Shown here one piece after another: positions 8,283-21,179 of a DNA stretch of 64,000 bases. This DNA is from Sipunculus nudus (Eukaryota; Annelida; Sipuncula; Golfingiida; Sipunculidae): NCBI GenBank assembly GCA_026874595.1, contig CM049321.1, forward strand, positions 24,787,479-24,851,478. The letters are read 5' to 3'. The position numbers were made by a program, and so were the translations under genes. Under the pieces are notes generated by a model that saw nothing but the letters and a program-made list of their open reading frames with translations, had not been told where the DNA came from and did no database searches. Each line of letters opens with the position of its first letter. Position 1 is the first letter of the stretch.

Positions 8283-11095
8283 AACCAATGTGAATGGTCT
8301 AAGATACCAATGGCCATCAGTTAAACCACTGACAGATAAACATGCAAACCTCATCAAAATGAAAAAAAATAAACTGAGAGCTATTAATGTATTTCTTAAT
8401 CAACCCCTTGGTCTAATTAACAAAAGGAATCCAGTTACAAATTGGAGTTATACCCGAAAAATTCCCTTGTTCCATCCTGAAATATTGGTTGCAATTTATG
8501 ATGTCTAAAAGTACGCACCATTCCCTCATTGTAACAGCATGGACAGTTATAAGCAGGGGCATTCTTGCCAACAATGAGAGATATGAGATGATGTAAGATG
8601 GTAAAAGGTAAATACCAATTTAAGATGGGGACGCCCAAAGGTTTTTATAAACCAATGTCAATAACTGATAAAAGATGAAATATATTTATGAGTCAGTGTC
8701 TCCATGACAAATGCGTTTTTGGTCTGTTAGCTCTGACCGTCTAAATATTGACCTGGTAATTTATATATGATCTAGTATGTAAGATAAAAGGTATCCTCAA
8801 TTATCACAAAAAGGTTCCTTTGTCGACTCATTACATAATGGTAACAAAATAATTTTAGTTATTGGAAGAAGTAGTTTTCGGCTCTTACCCATCTTTAACA
8901 AAACATCTGCTTGTGTTAAGGTCGTGAGTGTATATGTTATGGTGAGTATGTTTTATACAGCATTGCTTTTAAATCCTTCACCCTTTATCAATACAATTCA
9001 ATGGATTTGGTTTCTATTTTCATAATTTAATAGTATTATTATATCCTTTAATGTATCTCTTCGTCAGCTACATCATGTATGTGTATTTGTTATGAGGTGT
9101 GTTTAAACAGCCTAGTGATTTAAATGCTATACCTTTTAAAAATAATCTCTTCAGTTGGTTTATTTTCTTACTTTAAAATTTAATAATACTTGTTATCTTC
9201 ATTTTTATTTCACTGTAGACTCTATATTGCTGTATATTAAAATCAGTGACGGCCAATAAGCTTCATAATAAACAGAAACACTCGCTGGTTATCTGAATTT
9301 AATCTAACTCATTTAACTTATATTTATTACATTCAATGTAAGATATAACAAAATAATATATTTTAATGATAAGATTAACATCATTATTATAATAAGGCTA
9401 AAAGAGAAAACGTAAAACAATACACTTTACTTTTCTATATAACAGAGAGAGATTGAGAACAAAAACATTTTTATTTTGGAAGAAAATGTGGCGAATGAAG
9501 TTAGTTGTATTTAACATTATTCTGACGACATAATCTTTTAATTTTCCTATTAACCTCCTGTTTAATACGGGGAAGGCCATTTCTCAGGCAAATATTTAAT
9601 GGAAACGGTAGTCGTTTTAATTTGTCCGGACATTAATTTTAAAATTGGATTATCAAGTGCATTTTCCGAAAGAAAGATTTCGCCGATTTATCAATTGATC
9701 CAATGTATTACATTCTTTCTTCAAAGTCGCCAAGATAATTGATTCCCAGGTATTCCCAGAAGTACTTGTAAAATTTGTCCTGCGGAATGTCATTTTTAAA
9801 TGATAACCAAACTCTCTGGCAAAATCAGCCCTCATAAAATTTCAGTCCAGACTATATAGTGTCTGGTTACATTGATGGCATATTTATGGTAACAACTACC
9901 TCGTTTTTATCGTATAAATGGGTCATACCGATCAAATTTTCAAAAGATTAAACGTTTCCAAGGAAATTTAATTTCCTTGAGTTTGCGGTTTACCAGGAAG
10001 AACAATATATATATATATTGCAACCTTCAGGACTGAAAAAAAATTGTTGATCTCTGGCCCTTGAATACTGTAAGACTAATAAAAATATGGGGATAAACAC
10101 CCGTTACCAGCTTTGAACGTCTTCCGAGTCTTAATTTCTAGATCTGGGTGGGTGTCACTGGCCTTACAGTATAGAATTTTCAATTTCAAATTTTATGGAA
10201 AATTTAACTGGGTTTTTTTGCTTATCTCTGTTAATGTAGACTTTGAAAGCCAACTCATGGGACTGGTACCGTGGGGGAATAAAGTAAACCTGTACAACAA
10301 TTAAAGATGTAAACAATAACCCCCTCATTCCATTTGAAAACATCATAAAAAATAAATAAAGATCTAAATGCAATCACTGGAAGCCCCCACTTTATCAAGG
10401 TCATAATTTTTTATAAGTAACACATCTGTGATATAAGACTAATATGGTACCAAATTTCAGCTTTGGAAAATCCGCCATGTTGAAGATCTAGCGGACACAG
10501 AAAACGATTGACGAAATAGTAAACAACTAAACTTGATGGTTTTGCACTGCGGGAGGGCGTAACCAGTTCCATCCAGAAAAATATTTGACCAAAAATAGAT
10601 ATACAAAAAAAAAAATCATCAACTCTATAAGCTTCCCCGTCCAATGAAGAAAGGCGTTATAAATACACAAAATTTTTGAAAATTTTTTAGTAAATAAAAT
10701 TTAACCAAGGATGCAACAACAAGACTTTACTTTGGTAATTGAATCAAATATCGTTTCAAGTAACTTTACCATTGAACACAAAGTCCCCCATTCCAGTTTT
10801 TACACAACTATTTTTTAATTCAGCTGTATGAGTGTGTCATCCAATCTTATGCAGCTAAGGCTCTCTGCCCTTGGCCGTACTGGAATAATATAATACAGCT
10901 CGATACTAAAAGCCTTGATAATATAATTTCCCTTCTGAATTGGGTTTGATGTACGATGTTGTAGTTTAATGTTGTCGGTGTTATATCTAAAAATAAACGA
11001 TCCTCGTAAAAGCCAGATCAACACACAACGAAAACAATAAAAAAAAACAAATAAGATGTCATATCGGATGTGTCAATGTCGTGTTTTGATTCCTA
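8283..11095. other. gene-free AT-rich stretch
   Basis: Scattered short open frames without splice signals, domains or repeats in common with other parts of the window. Nothing supported. Confidence 0.45.
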
Positions 11096-11140
11096 TTTGT
11101 ACAATCCATGTAACATAAATAGAGTTTAAAGTGTACTTAT
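11096..11140 (+). mobile_element. SINE family B, 3' tail fragment
   Basis: TGTACAATCCATGTAA followed by ATAAATAGAGTTTAAAGT matches the 3' tail of the SINE copy at 26497-26735 (TGTACAATCCATGTAAAATA, then AAAGTTTAAGT). No tRNA-like head is present, so it looks like a 5'-truncated or decayed copy. Confidence 0.55.
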
Positions 11141-11269
11141 AATGCTCGTCAGAGATTTGGCACCAGTTTGAACTGCCAGGACATAATGGCATATGAGCTT
11201 CTATCCGCGTAAAATGGTAATTTAGCACACTATTGAACATTGCCACTGCACATTAAGATGAACAAGAGA

Positions 11270-11560
11270 TAAATTGACCGTTATGACGGTTGCATTGAAC
11301 ACCAGTCGCTGACCGCCACAATGTGAGACGTGTTTGAACAGACGCACGACCGGTCAGGCGGTTCTGGTTCATAAATGCATGTCTCGCCGTATCTTTCTAC
11401 GGAGTTACCTAGCCGCCACACGCCCAGGGACGCCAGACTCCATGCTTAACAGTCATACGTCTAGAGAATCCCCGGTCCTCTTGTGACCAAATTCATTGCC
11501 TGGTCTCAAGTAAGTTAATTAAGCGACACACTAGCGAATTCCTCAAACCTTATCAGAGTC
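11270..11560. other. GC-richer island, candidate regulatory DNA
   Basis: Locally GC- and CpG-enriched unique sequence with words such as GCTGACCGCCACAATGTGAG and CGACCGGTCAGGCGG. No open frame, inverted ends or tRNA boxes. Confidence 0.25.
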
Positions 11561-12095
11561 CCACTGTGGATCTATTCAATTCTGGTCAAACTTGTTTATA
11601 CCACGTGATATTATAGTCATTTTTATGATATTTTGGTCGAAGCTTCTAAAAGCACTTGTTTGGGAGTGAAGGTTTCTACTTTGGAACTGACGGACCGCGG
11701 TGAAATCTATGCAAGTACAACTAAATTATACCTGTTAATAATCTCAGATATTGACTCTGGTGTTACACTGCATGTTTGACTTGATTTCTGGATAAGTCTC
11801 AACATTCATGAAAAAAAACTTCAATCAAGAAAGAATAGCTGTAAGGGTAATATGTTTTCCTTCCTGGCCTCCTGGCCTCCTGGCCTACCCGTTTCATATA
11901 AAGAAGGTCGTGAATTCTCCGAAGCAACATTTTGAGGCGTGCACTTTGTCTTCACTCACTTGGTCAGCAGTAGAATCAGAAAGGGGTCCAGAGGGGATTC
12001 AAGGGGGTCTGGACCTCCCCCTTTACAGCCGTCGCAAGGAAGGACTTTTAATTCAACTAATGCGGTCTAAACCGCGCTTCCAGACCCGACAACAT

Positions 12096-12345
12096 TGCGG
12101 GGCATGGTTATGTAATGGCAAAGGTGCCGGGCTTGAGATCAAGAGGTTATGGGTTTGAATCCCGTTAGCCTTTCCCTTTTTTACTAAGACCTTTAAGCAA
12201 GGTCCCAGCCAAACGTGTGCTTATGTTTACCCAGCATTACAAATGGGTAGCACATTAAGTGCTATCTGCGTATGGCGGGCTGTAGAGACCTAAAAATCGT
12301 GTGTGGGCTCTGTAGCTACCACCGGGAAGTTAATTATAAGTCTTT
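12096..12345 (+). mobile_element. tRNA-derived SINE-like element, family C
   Basis: A tRNA-like head with an A-box-like GCATGGTTATGTAATGGC and a perfect palindromic B box GGGTTTGAATCCC, followed by a non-tRNA body containing AAGCAAGGTCCCAGCC and GGGTAGCACATTAAGTGC. The cloverleaf is imperfect, so it is not a tRNA gene. It abuts the oppositely oriented SINE at 12346-12606. Confidence 0.55.
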
Positions 12346-12606
12346 TGTGTCATTTTTAAATTAAATTTTATTTATTTTACATTGATTGTACAACTTGTTA
12401 TAATATCAGTTACGAGGCACTCTCCATGGCTCGGATGTTGGCGCTCGGTAGTCGGTAAGGGTGGAGGTAGCCGGAGAACCCGGAGAAAACCACCGACCTA
12501 GGACGGGCCACTACAACCCACTCTCATGGCAACACCAGGATTCGAACCCGGGTCGCCAGAGGAGAAGGCCGAGCGTTTTACCACTCAGCTGTCCAGGTCC
12601 ATTTAT
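12346..12606 (-). mobile_element. tRNA-derived SINE, family B, copy 1
   Basis: Read on the minus strand it has a tRNA-like head (CAGCTGAGTGGT, AAAACGCTCGG, B box GGGTTCGAATCC), then GTTGCCATGA, GTGGTTTTCTCCGGGTTCT, CTTACCGACTACCGAGCG, CATCCGAGCCATGGAG and an AT-rich tail with TGTACAATCAATGTAAAATA. Every block recurs in the same order at 26497-26735 on the plus strand. The B box and body show a Pol III SINE. Confidence 0.82.
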
Positions 12607-14517
12607 TGGGAAGGGGACTCAAAACCTACGACTTGTGCTTTTAAAGGTTAATCTTCCATTAATCTTAGGTTGTACCACCTCCTCTTTTCCAACATCCGAG
12701 GTCCGCCCCTGGTTTTTGTCTTGTTGCTAGCATAACGATGATGGATTAAATTCAGTAAAGGTGATTTAGGTTCTTAATCTGAAGTCAAAGCAACAGGGAG
12801 GGTGGGAGGGTATATATCCCCCCCCCCCAAGTTTTTAGCAAGGGTTGGGTGGGGGTAGGGGTGGTCAATGTTATCATCCCCCTGATATTCAGAGAATAGT
12901 ATTTACATATTTGAAAGGAAATATAGTAAAAAATAGATTTATCGCCTTTGATTCCATTTCTGAGTTTAATATGAAATATTACATATCTGAACCTGGGTTA
13001 GAATTAACCTATACTGGATACATAATAACTTATTTTTTTATCTTTTTTGTAATATATTTTATATATTTCACACAGACAATAAAAGGTGTATATATATATA
13101 TATATATAAATATATATATATGTGTGTGTGAGTGTGTGTATATATGTTTATAAATAAGTTCAATCTATGATTACCCTCCCATGCGAGTGTAATAATAGTC
13201 TATTCGGGAAGAACCAGCAGTGTTCATGGCTGGCTTGACCAGGTGGACATCGGGGATGTGGAACTTGGTAGGTCAGACTCCCGATTTTACAAATATCCGG
13301 ATTTGCCTTGTCTCAGATAGCTGTGAGCCAATAAAGTTTTACATAAATACCTATATTATCAATGCTTCCTACTTTCTCAAAATTAAAGGTTCTTATGTCA
13401 ATTAACGTAAAAAAACATTTCTGCTTCCGTATTAGAAGAATATCTCTTCAAATCCTGATTGGCCGATTTTAGGGCATTTTTATTCCAGGCTTGTGTCTAT
13501 TTATATATAGGAACAAAATGAAACCGCACAAAAGCAAGAATTCATTTTCACTGGCAATTTCAAGAACTAACCAAACATCTATTCCCGTGTTAAATTTTCA
13601 TTAAAGTAGACTTAATACCTATCCGGCAATACAGATTGAGTTCCATTTATTCAGTTCTAATTTAAAACTAATATTTTCAGCAAAAGACGCATATCGATCA
13701 AAGCCCAGAGACGAAGCGGCATTTGGCTTTTACGTTCCTCTGTTTTCATATTAATATTTTCTAAAGTTGTGCCGTTATCACCACAGGCTTCATTAAATGT
13801 CCTGCGATGAAACAAGCACGAAATTGATAAGAAAACCGGTTAACTTCAAAAGACGCATGGAGACGCAAGGCGCCATGCTGTTGAGGCCTTTGCAGAAACG
13901 AATGCATGCAGCCTCCCGAGACCAAGCGTTTGTCCTCACACCCGTTTCATCGGCAATAATTCAATATCTTGTCAAATTTCTTTCAATCGTGTTGGCACGC
14001 CACCTGAGCCCCGCACTGCTGTCAATGTTTTTTTCTGCGTAATCTGTGATCACTCGTCCGTCGCGGATCAATACCTTACAAAGACCTCACAATGTCAGAG
14101 GCCTGTCTGTTACCCATCCAGCGGAATTACTCCCGCCATTTGGTCGGAGAAAAAATAGTTCCCAATCAAAAAGGACAAAGCGTCGATGGCCATTTCTGAT
14201 AAGGCAATCTTGTTAATTTCGTAAAAGGACAATGCCCTAGGTTTTTCTCCACAACATTATCTTTTATTTTCCCCAATCAATGTGACTTTTAGCTCCTGTG
14301 GAGTCATCATCAGACTTCTTCTTTGAAATTAATAAATTGAAATTTCAGGTTAAATGAATTCATAGAACCGCATTTGTGAAATGAATAAAACACGAATTTC
14401 GTCAAGAACGCTGTTTACTTAAAATACAGTTTAAAATGTGACCATGGAACGTTAACTGTAACACAACAAGTAGAGCAAGCCTAGTTCCGCAAGTTATTAT
14501 ACCGCAATTCTTATGTG
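12607..14517. other. gene-free stretch with short homopolymer and TA/TG tracts
   Basis: Contains a C tract near 12820, G-rich DNA near 12841, a compound (TA)n/(TG)n microsatellite at 13088-13148, and a GC-richer segment at about 13790-14200. The last contains AAAGCGTCGATGGCCATTTC followed by a GATA-type TGATAAGG and may be regulatory. Its open frame lacks splice context. Confidence 0.4.
13088..13148. repeat. compound (TA)n(TG)n microsatellite
   Basis: TA run with one AAA interruption, passing into TG repeats and back to TA. Confidence 0.92.
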
Positions 14518-14850
14518 TAAGGCCTTAGAAAATAAAAGGTATAGGGTTCTTAGGCACCGCCCGCGTCAATTTTAAACCCCCGCATCAAAATTTTTTTATG
14601 ATTTCAATGGAGACTTACCAATGTTAGCTCTAGCCGCTCGAACATTTCTTTCAATAAGATAAAATTATACAATTTTGACAAAATTTCCTGCTTTTACATG
14701 TTTAGCAAAATAAATCTGTTATTTTCATGTTTTTTTTCCATATCATTTGACATTTGTATCGAAACAAACAAATAAAATATAAAATAAAAGAAAACCCGCT
14801 CGCCCGCATTGATTTCTGATGCCAGAGAACCAAAGATTTTTTTTACCTAA
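14518..14850 (-). mobile_element. MITE family D, copy 1
   Basis: Starts TAAGGCC, then GGTATAGGGTTCTTAGGCAC, CCGCCCGCGTCAATTTTAA and CCCCGCATC. These match, inverted, the right end of the copy at 21180-21524. Further in are ATAACAGATTTATTTTGCTAA and the ends' shared CCCGCATTGATTTCTGA in inverse sense. The right tip is degraded (CCAGAGAACCAAAG). No transposase. Confidence 0.75.
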
Positions 14851-15000
14851 AATGAAATTTATAGATATGGAAGTATGACCCATGCTCATACTTTCAAACA
14901 ATGTTCAATCTGCAGGTGAACTTTCCTCTCCTCTCCAGATAACTTGTACCACCTTTGTGAAATTAATAGATGAATAATAAACGTAACACCATTTATATCA

Positions 15001-15785
15001 GGTGTGGCGATTTCAGATTACCCCCCTTTCAGATTACCTGGGTGTAATCTGAAATCGATTTCAGATTACACCCGGTAACTTGAAACCGATTTCAGATTAC
15101 CCCCGGGGGTCATCTGAAATCGATTACAAGTTACCCCCTCCAATTTCAGATTCCCCCCCCCCCCTCCATACTTACTTATGATTATTTAAATACTTATCTT
15201 ATACATTAACTTAAGTAACCTGACAACGAAAACAACGACTACTACTACCACTACTATTTATAATAATAACAATAGTAAAATTAACGAAGATTATTATTAT
15301 TCAATTGTCATTATCCCTGCAGTACAGAGTTACAAAACATTTTCTCTCCGGTTAGATTATAAATACACCAAGTATAAATGAAACATGCAGTCTTGCACAT
15401 TAACTGGTTTGATAATTATATCCATAATTTAAATGTTATTTTTTGTGATCACAAAATACAACAACTGACAAGCACACTGTAGCTATCTTCCTGCCTGATT
15501 TAGTGAGGTCGGAAAAGTCAGACATTGGGTTTGTACCTGGAAGATGGTAGAAAGTTGATTTTGGTGTTAATTTTGAAACGATTACCTCTTTGGAAAGACA
15601 AAAAAAATGAAAACGCGGTAAAATTTGATCTGAGGAAATTTTGACGATTTTAAATGAAAAATTACGTAAACAAATCCGTATTTTGTCATAGTAGAGGACC
15701 TCCTACTGACACAAAAAGTTATTAATTATTTTTACAGCGGGGGGGGGGGGGGTGTTAACCTGGGAGGGGGAAACCTGAAGTCTTT
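15001..15785 (+). mobile_element. repeat element E, copy 1 (TTTCAGATTACCCC ends)
   Basis: The left 150 bp is built of alternating direct and inverted copies of TTTCAGATTACCCC, including a perfect 34-bp palindrome at 15040-15073 and C tracts. The middle is unique (AGTACAGAGTTACAAAACAT, TTCTCTCCGGTTAGATTATA, TCTTGCACATTAACTG) and recurs in reverse at 31040-31935. The right end is a G tract plus GTGTTAACCTGGGAGGGGG. It is probably a non-autonomous DNA transposon with terminal and subterminal inverted repeats. No coding capacity, and the superfamily is not assigned. Confidence 0.7.
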
Positions 15786-18721
15786 ATGCCGGTATAAGAA
15801 ATTAACCTTCCTGGTTTTTAAGCTGTCCGACTACTTAGCATTGTCACAAATATAAAGTTCCCTTAACTATATAAAACGTAATTTAAATACATGTAACATA
15901 ACACGTTCGGTTACCCATACAAAAATAGACAATAAATATAAAAAATAAATTTGAACTCGTGAAATCAGTAGAGATAAAAGTTACAGAATAAACGAGTATG
16001 CTCAGTATAAATCAATTATGGCAAAAGCCCTTTGACGACATTTGCCGTAAATGAGTATCCCGCATACTAAATGATATTGGTTACTGCAATCAAAAAAGTC
16101 TTCTTATTTTCAAGGGGTCTCTACATTGAAAACACGGGATTACCATATGTTCAAACCCGATTGTCGTAAATAGCCTATAAGGACAACTTTGGTTGCCGAA
16201 AGAATCACTTTGCAGTCCCAAAGAGTTCCCAAAATAGTCCATTGTCCAGATGTGCCTGAGTGTTTGCCCCTAAAGTTACCTACCTTATCAAATATTGACT
16301 CTTCATTTCATTGTTACAAGGTAAGTGCCGCTTAAATACAAGTATATGTGATTGGGTGTCATTCAAATGTAACTTTAGATCATTACGGTGTTGTTTAATG
16401 GGTGTTTTCATTCAAGTTCTCCCCATGTACAGAGCCATTCAAGTCCCGCTAAAGTTAAATATGTTTCAAAAGTACATATATGAGGTCCTCCAGAATTATT
16501 TGGTGATGCTGGCTGCATCATTATGTTTAACTTGAACTGGCTAAATGGACTTGTTTGTGCGTTAAAACAGTCAGTCATTAAAAAAACATGTACTTTCGTG
16601 AAATCACGATCCTATATAACTGTATTTTAACAAAGACACATGAGGCCAGACAAAAGAAACCAAATTGTTCTCCTGAAACAGGAAACAAATCCTAATCAGG
16701 GGAATGATTTATTTTTTATTTAGCCGGTCAATACAAATAAAGAATACATTTCTTTTATTCGGATCTTTAAACGCTACATCTGGATAACGCAAAGTTCAAA
16801 TCTGTTATACCTTGTACAATAATTAATGGTATCTTTAGTATATTGTGCACATCTACTGAAATATGACCCGATAAAATAAAATATTTATATAATAAAAGAA
16901 ACAAAAATCATATGTAAAATTCAACTTTTGGTGACTGAACCAACAGAAATTAACAATCAAATATATTCACCTACGTAAAGAAAATTTAAAATGCATATAG
17001 TAATTATACATAACAAATATCTATACGTGCAGATAAATTAATAGACTTAAATACTTTTATTATACTTTATTTAATAAAGATAAAAAAAATATATATTTAT
17101 TATTTTTTCCTAATAGGAAACAGGAGGCTTTAATTAGTAAGCAATTAGTCTTCATATCCATAATGGTAAACGATTAGGGATTGTTTGATACTATTCCTTC
17201 TGTACTTTTCTCTGAATAAGAAATTCACTGAAAGTTTTTATCTCCGTCAGATATAGGGGATAGATACAAAACTCTTTTAGCTCAAATGTCACAAATAAAA
17301 TATTAATTCGTAGAATGATATAACCTCCTGTGCGGGTTAAGGATATTGTGCATTGGCCCCTTGGACGGCAAGCCCTTAACATTTCTTGCGTCACATGTGT
17401 CTTTCTTGAGCAAAAAAAAAACAAAGAAGAAGCGCAATTTGAAAATCAAATTAAGATTCCCCTTAATGAAAAGAAGAGGTTTATTTGATTATCTGGGTAA
17501 TATCAGTTGATGGCCTAACAAACGAGACATTTTGGTTTATAAAGGGAAGATCAGAAAGGCGCCAAAGAACCATCAGACAACTAACATGATAAATGTATAA
17601 TTCATGCGGCCATCTCGGTGGAAAATGCCCATGAAATGGGCGGTTTAGCCTCAGATCTTGCGGCGTGCTTGTCATTCACTTGCTTATCCCCACGGGTTGA
17701 GCGGCCTGCGGGGATCCTTAAGATAACAAGCAATTAACACAATCGGTGCGGCCTACTATAAAAACACAGATGGCGTTTTGTGATGAACATGAGCCTTAAT
17801 ATCCGTTACATTACGCTACCTCGGCAAAACCGCCACAGGGATGTTTTATAGCTTTGGTTCGTAAGAATCTTTGTTAAATTATGAATGCAATAAATATTAT
17901 GTTAATGTTTGCTTTCAATGGCTGTTAGCTCCCGAAATAAACCCTTTATCTCAATTAAATACCGCTGAAGCTGTGCTTAAAAGGATTCGCACTGCAACTG
18001 ATTGTTCTTAAGATGAATGTACAAAAAGGCACCAACGTCATTGATTATGTATGGATTCGTTAACAGAGATGTTGCTGATTGCACGATATGTTGGTGCTGG
18101 ATTCGTTTAAGTACAATTTTTTATTATGGACTAATCAAAGTTAATGCCAAGGTTTAATATTCGTTTTACAGAAAATCAGAAAAAAAAATTAATTATTGAT
18201 ACTTAATTTGCCATCTTCCACACCGTGGGAGGAAAAACTTCAAATTAGTCAGGTGTTCAAAGAAAAGGGAGTTGTTTTATTTATCTCTTTATCGTTATCA
18301 GTTCCAAGACGACTTATGTACCAACATTTGACTCTATTTATCATTAAAGGTACCTTTCCTTTACTAAACATATAAGTTATACAAATAATACAATTTCTTC
18401 CTGGTAAATATAATACTATCATCCAAGATCTCGTTCTGAAACTTCTTTCTCATGCCTACGAACGGTATAGAAATAAGGTTGCAACGGGTGCGATCACGTG
18501 AGCGGAAGAAAACATAAAGATATCGTCCTGTGCTGCTTTGATGAATTAAGATGGCGACCCTCCAAAAATATCTCATTTATTTCTGATTCATGACACCTGC
18601 ATCTTTTTTCCTCGATTGTTTCGTACCACCGGTCACGCGGTCTTGTCAGAGTAAATATACACACCGTCACATGTGGATTGTATTAATCAACACATAGAAC
18701 CATAACCATAGGTTACCAGGC
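15786..18721. other. gene-free AT-rich stretch with one GC-richer island
   Basis: Mostly featureless. About 17580-17830 is GC-richer, with words such as CATGCGGCCATCTCGGTGG, a GATA-type CTTATCCCC, AGATAACAAGCAATTAAC and TACTATAAAAACACAG. It is a possible enhancer or promoter-like segment, not coding as far as can be seen. Confidence 0.35.
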
Positions 18722-19111
18722 GCAAGGCCTCAGATTTTTAGCACAGGACTCAAAGCCGGGAATCATGAGTTCGATTCTCAGCCGAGGCGATAACATTTTT
18801 CACGGACGGCCCCCCACAAGGGTGGGCAATCTGCAGGCTAAATAAGAAGGCCGTGCGCAACGGCCGTGTTTCATTCACAAATGAGTGCGCCTTTCGGGGG
18901 TTCCTCGGTGGCATGACCCAGCAATGGGGACGATTGCCAATCCATGCCCGCAGGTGCAGTAGTCAAAGGGCCTGGTTGACGCCAGGATATAAAATGAGAG
19001 GAAGCCTCTGATACTGCCCTGTCACATAGTCCGAAACCGGAATGGAATTCTGCAGGTGTACATATAACGTAGTAAATGTAGCATTTAAAAAGGGAGGCGG
19101 TTACCTCCACA
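18722..19111 (+). mobile_element. tRNA-derived SINE, family A, copy 2
   Basis: Same block order as 5726-6104: anticodon-like ACTCAAAGCCGGG, B box GAGTTCGATTC, CAGCCGAGGC, TCTGCAGGCTAA, AAGGCCGTGCGCAACGGCCG, TTCCTCGGTGGCATG, CCTGGTTGACGCCAGGATAT, and the 3' hairpin GGAGGCGGTTACCTCC. The A box is more degraded than in copy 1. Confidence 0.85.
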
Positions 19112-19174
19112 CAAAAAAGTGCCAAAGGCAAACCGGGATAGTTTCGCTAGTTGACATTTGTATTCAGCTGAATT

Positions 19175-19178
<4 letters not shown>

Positions 19179-19225
<47 letters not shown>

Positions 19226-19226
19226 A
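19179..19226. repeat. compound (TA)n(TG)n microsatellite
   Basis: TA run changing into TG repeats. Confidence 0.95.
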
Positions 19227-19535
19227 TGAGTGTTTGTGTGGGTGTTTAACTGTTTTAATGTTTAACTGTCTAACAGTTATCAAGAATCTTTACAATATTA
19301 ATTGAAAATAAAAATAACAGCACCATTTTTTTCAAACGCCTCACTTAAATCAATGAATCATTCAATTATTTATTATTGAAATGTACAGCCTAAAAAAATA
19401 ATTTCTTCTCATCCTTACTTACCTCAGAGACCTCGAGCGTATAAAACATGTATTTCTTTGATTTATCATTAAAGGATTTTTACATCATCAAGATATTATG
19501 TGAAATCATGACATAGGGTCCTGGAACGGGATGGA

Positions 19536-19541
<6 letters not shown>

Positions 19542-19574
<33 letters not shown>
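19542..19574. repeat. (GT)n microsatellite
   Basis: About 16 GT units. Confidence 0.96.
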
Positions 19575-19575
<1 letters not shown>

Positions 19576-19899
19576 CAGCCTCCATTAGACTTCACATTCA
19601 TTGGTGAGTCTGGAAAACAATTGCGGGATCCATAAAAAAATCAGGCAGCATTTAGCTTCGAAAGCATTTCTTGTGTACAAGCATACGAAACAGGTGCATG
19701 TGTGAATGGATCCTTTAAATAATTATGCCTTTGGAAAGTTAGTTGTATTCTCTATTCATTGTAAGTGAACGCAACCATATGAAACTACAATATATTATTT
19801 CATGCATTTTTTACTACAGATTTATATTAACATAAGGTTACGCATAACATAGAAGTCCTAACACATGGTTAATACATTTGGTTAATACTTGAAGGTTCC

Positions 19900-19990
19900 A
19901 ACGTGATGGCAAAATTTCTCCTTCGGCGCTGTGGTGGGGATCGAACTAGGTATCATGGGCACCCCACTCCATAACCACCCACATCCTGGA
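19900..19990 (-). mobile_element. possible tRNA-derived SINE fragment
   Basis: On the minus strand a B-box-like TAGTTCGATCCCCACC follows an A-box-like GTGGTTATGGAGTGGGG. No cloverleaf and no second copy of the body was found, so this is weak. Confidence 0.3.
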
Positions 19991-20244
19991 ACTGAATCCA
20001 CTGAAACCTTATTTCGTCCTAAAAATATAAAAGATAGAATAAAAGTGCCCGGGATTTCTCCTCGCGGCTTTCTTCTTCACTCCGGCAGGCAATAAATTTG
20101 TTTATAGTCTATTGGCAGTCCCAGCAAACTTGTTCACAGGGTAATGTACCCCCCCCCCCCTTCTTAAAGGAATATAATCAGGAGCAATATTTTGCCTATT
20201 ATTTCACACTGTCAGTTCATTTTTGCTTTATACAAAAGTTTTCC

Positions 20245-20400
20245 AGCAAAACCATCCCAGCACAGTGTAAGTACCTCACATATGGCTGCTTAACACCTTG
20301 TTTTGGTTCTGTGTGTTAGTAAACACAGCCCCGTTTGTCTGTTAACTATAACAAAGCCGCGTGACCGTAGGTTCGATTTTGCAACATGTGCGACAGATAA
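20245..20400 (+). repeat. dispersed repeat F, copy 1
   Basis: Shares AGCAAAACCATCCC(A/G)GCAC, a CGTTTGTCTGT word and CGTGACC-GATTTTGC-type words in the same order with 34976-35130. The two copies are strongly diverged and the class is unknown. Confidence 0.45.
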
Positions 20401-20811
20401 AAAAGAACAAGTCCAAACTTGTCCGTAAATTAGAGCCTGTGATATATCTCTGCTGGATGGACAACATGGTTCATTGGCCCAATGTAATTCATTGTAGATC
20501 CTGTCGACCTAGATCTGTACATTAGGTACAGGGGCATATAAGCTGAAATTAGAGGTTTTGCACAGTGTGAGTCGCAACGATGTTTCAGCTAGCGGGAACA
20601 TGTATTACATTTTTGGGCCAAGTCAGTCAGGGCATCTCCTGACTGACGGGTGTTGTGGTCCGGGCGATGCACGGGCAGTGTTAATGTTGACGCATGTGAT
20701 CACGCCCGGTCCACTTGTTTTAGCACTCGTGTACATGAGTAAGCCAATAGTTTCGGAGCAATATTTCGGCAGGTACCCAATTTATTTCAAAGGGAAGTAG
20801 CTATTATTTGT

Positions 20812-20872
20812 GTTAATTCAACATGTTTTATATGTGATAGAGGCGTTAATTCAACATGCTTTATATGTGAAA
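20812..20872 (+). repeat. 31-bp tandem duplication
   Basis: GTTAATTCAACATG(T/C)TTTATATGTGA occurs twice in a row, at about 20813 and 20845, with few differences. Small local duplication. Confidence 0.8.
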
Positions 20873-21179
20873 AGGCCCTTTTAAGTCCTCTATCCTCCAC
20901 CGAAAACTTCACTTTCCCTAAACGTAGCATCCCTGAAACAAAAACACAACAAACAAAAAAAACATTGTTTTCTGTTTATCAAGTCATCTTTATATCTACC
21001 TTTAGAATGACATTTTTTTTTTAATTATATTAAACAAAACATGTTTAATTTAATGTTTAAATATGAAAGCCACATCAGAGGAAACACGGTTTTAGATAGT
21101 GTCATGTAGTAATATATTAGCCCAAAAATTAGCTGAAAAGGTGCTTTGCTGCTTCAAGGTGCTTATGATAGCTTACTTT

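Noticed and set aside
12096-12172. tRNA gene with B box GGGTTTGAATCCC
   Set aside because: The acceptor and anticodon stems do not pair properly, so it is more likely a SINE head or tRNA pseudogene.
13797-14042. 81-codon plus-strand open frame in a GC-richer segment
   Set aside because: No splice site bounds it convincingly and no family is recognised. Kept only as possible regulatory DNA.
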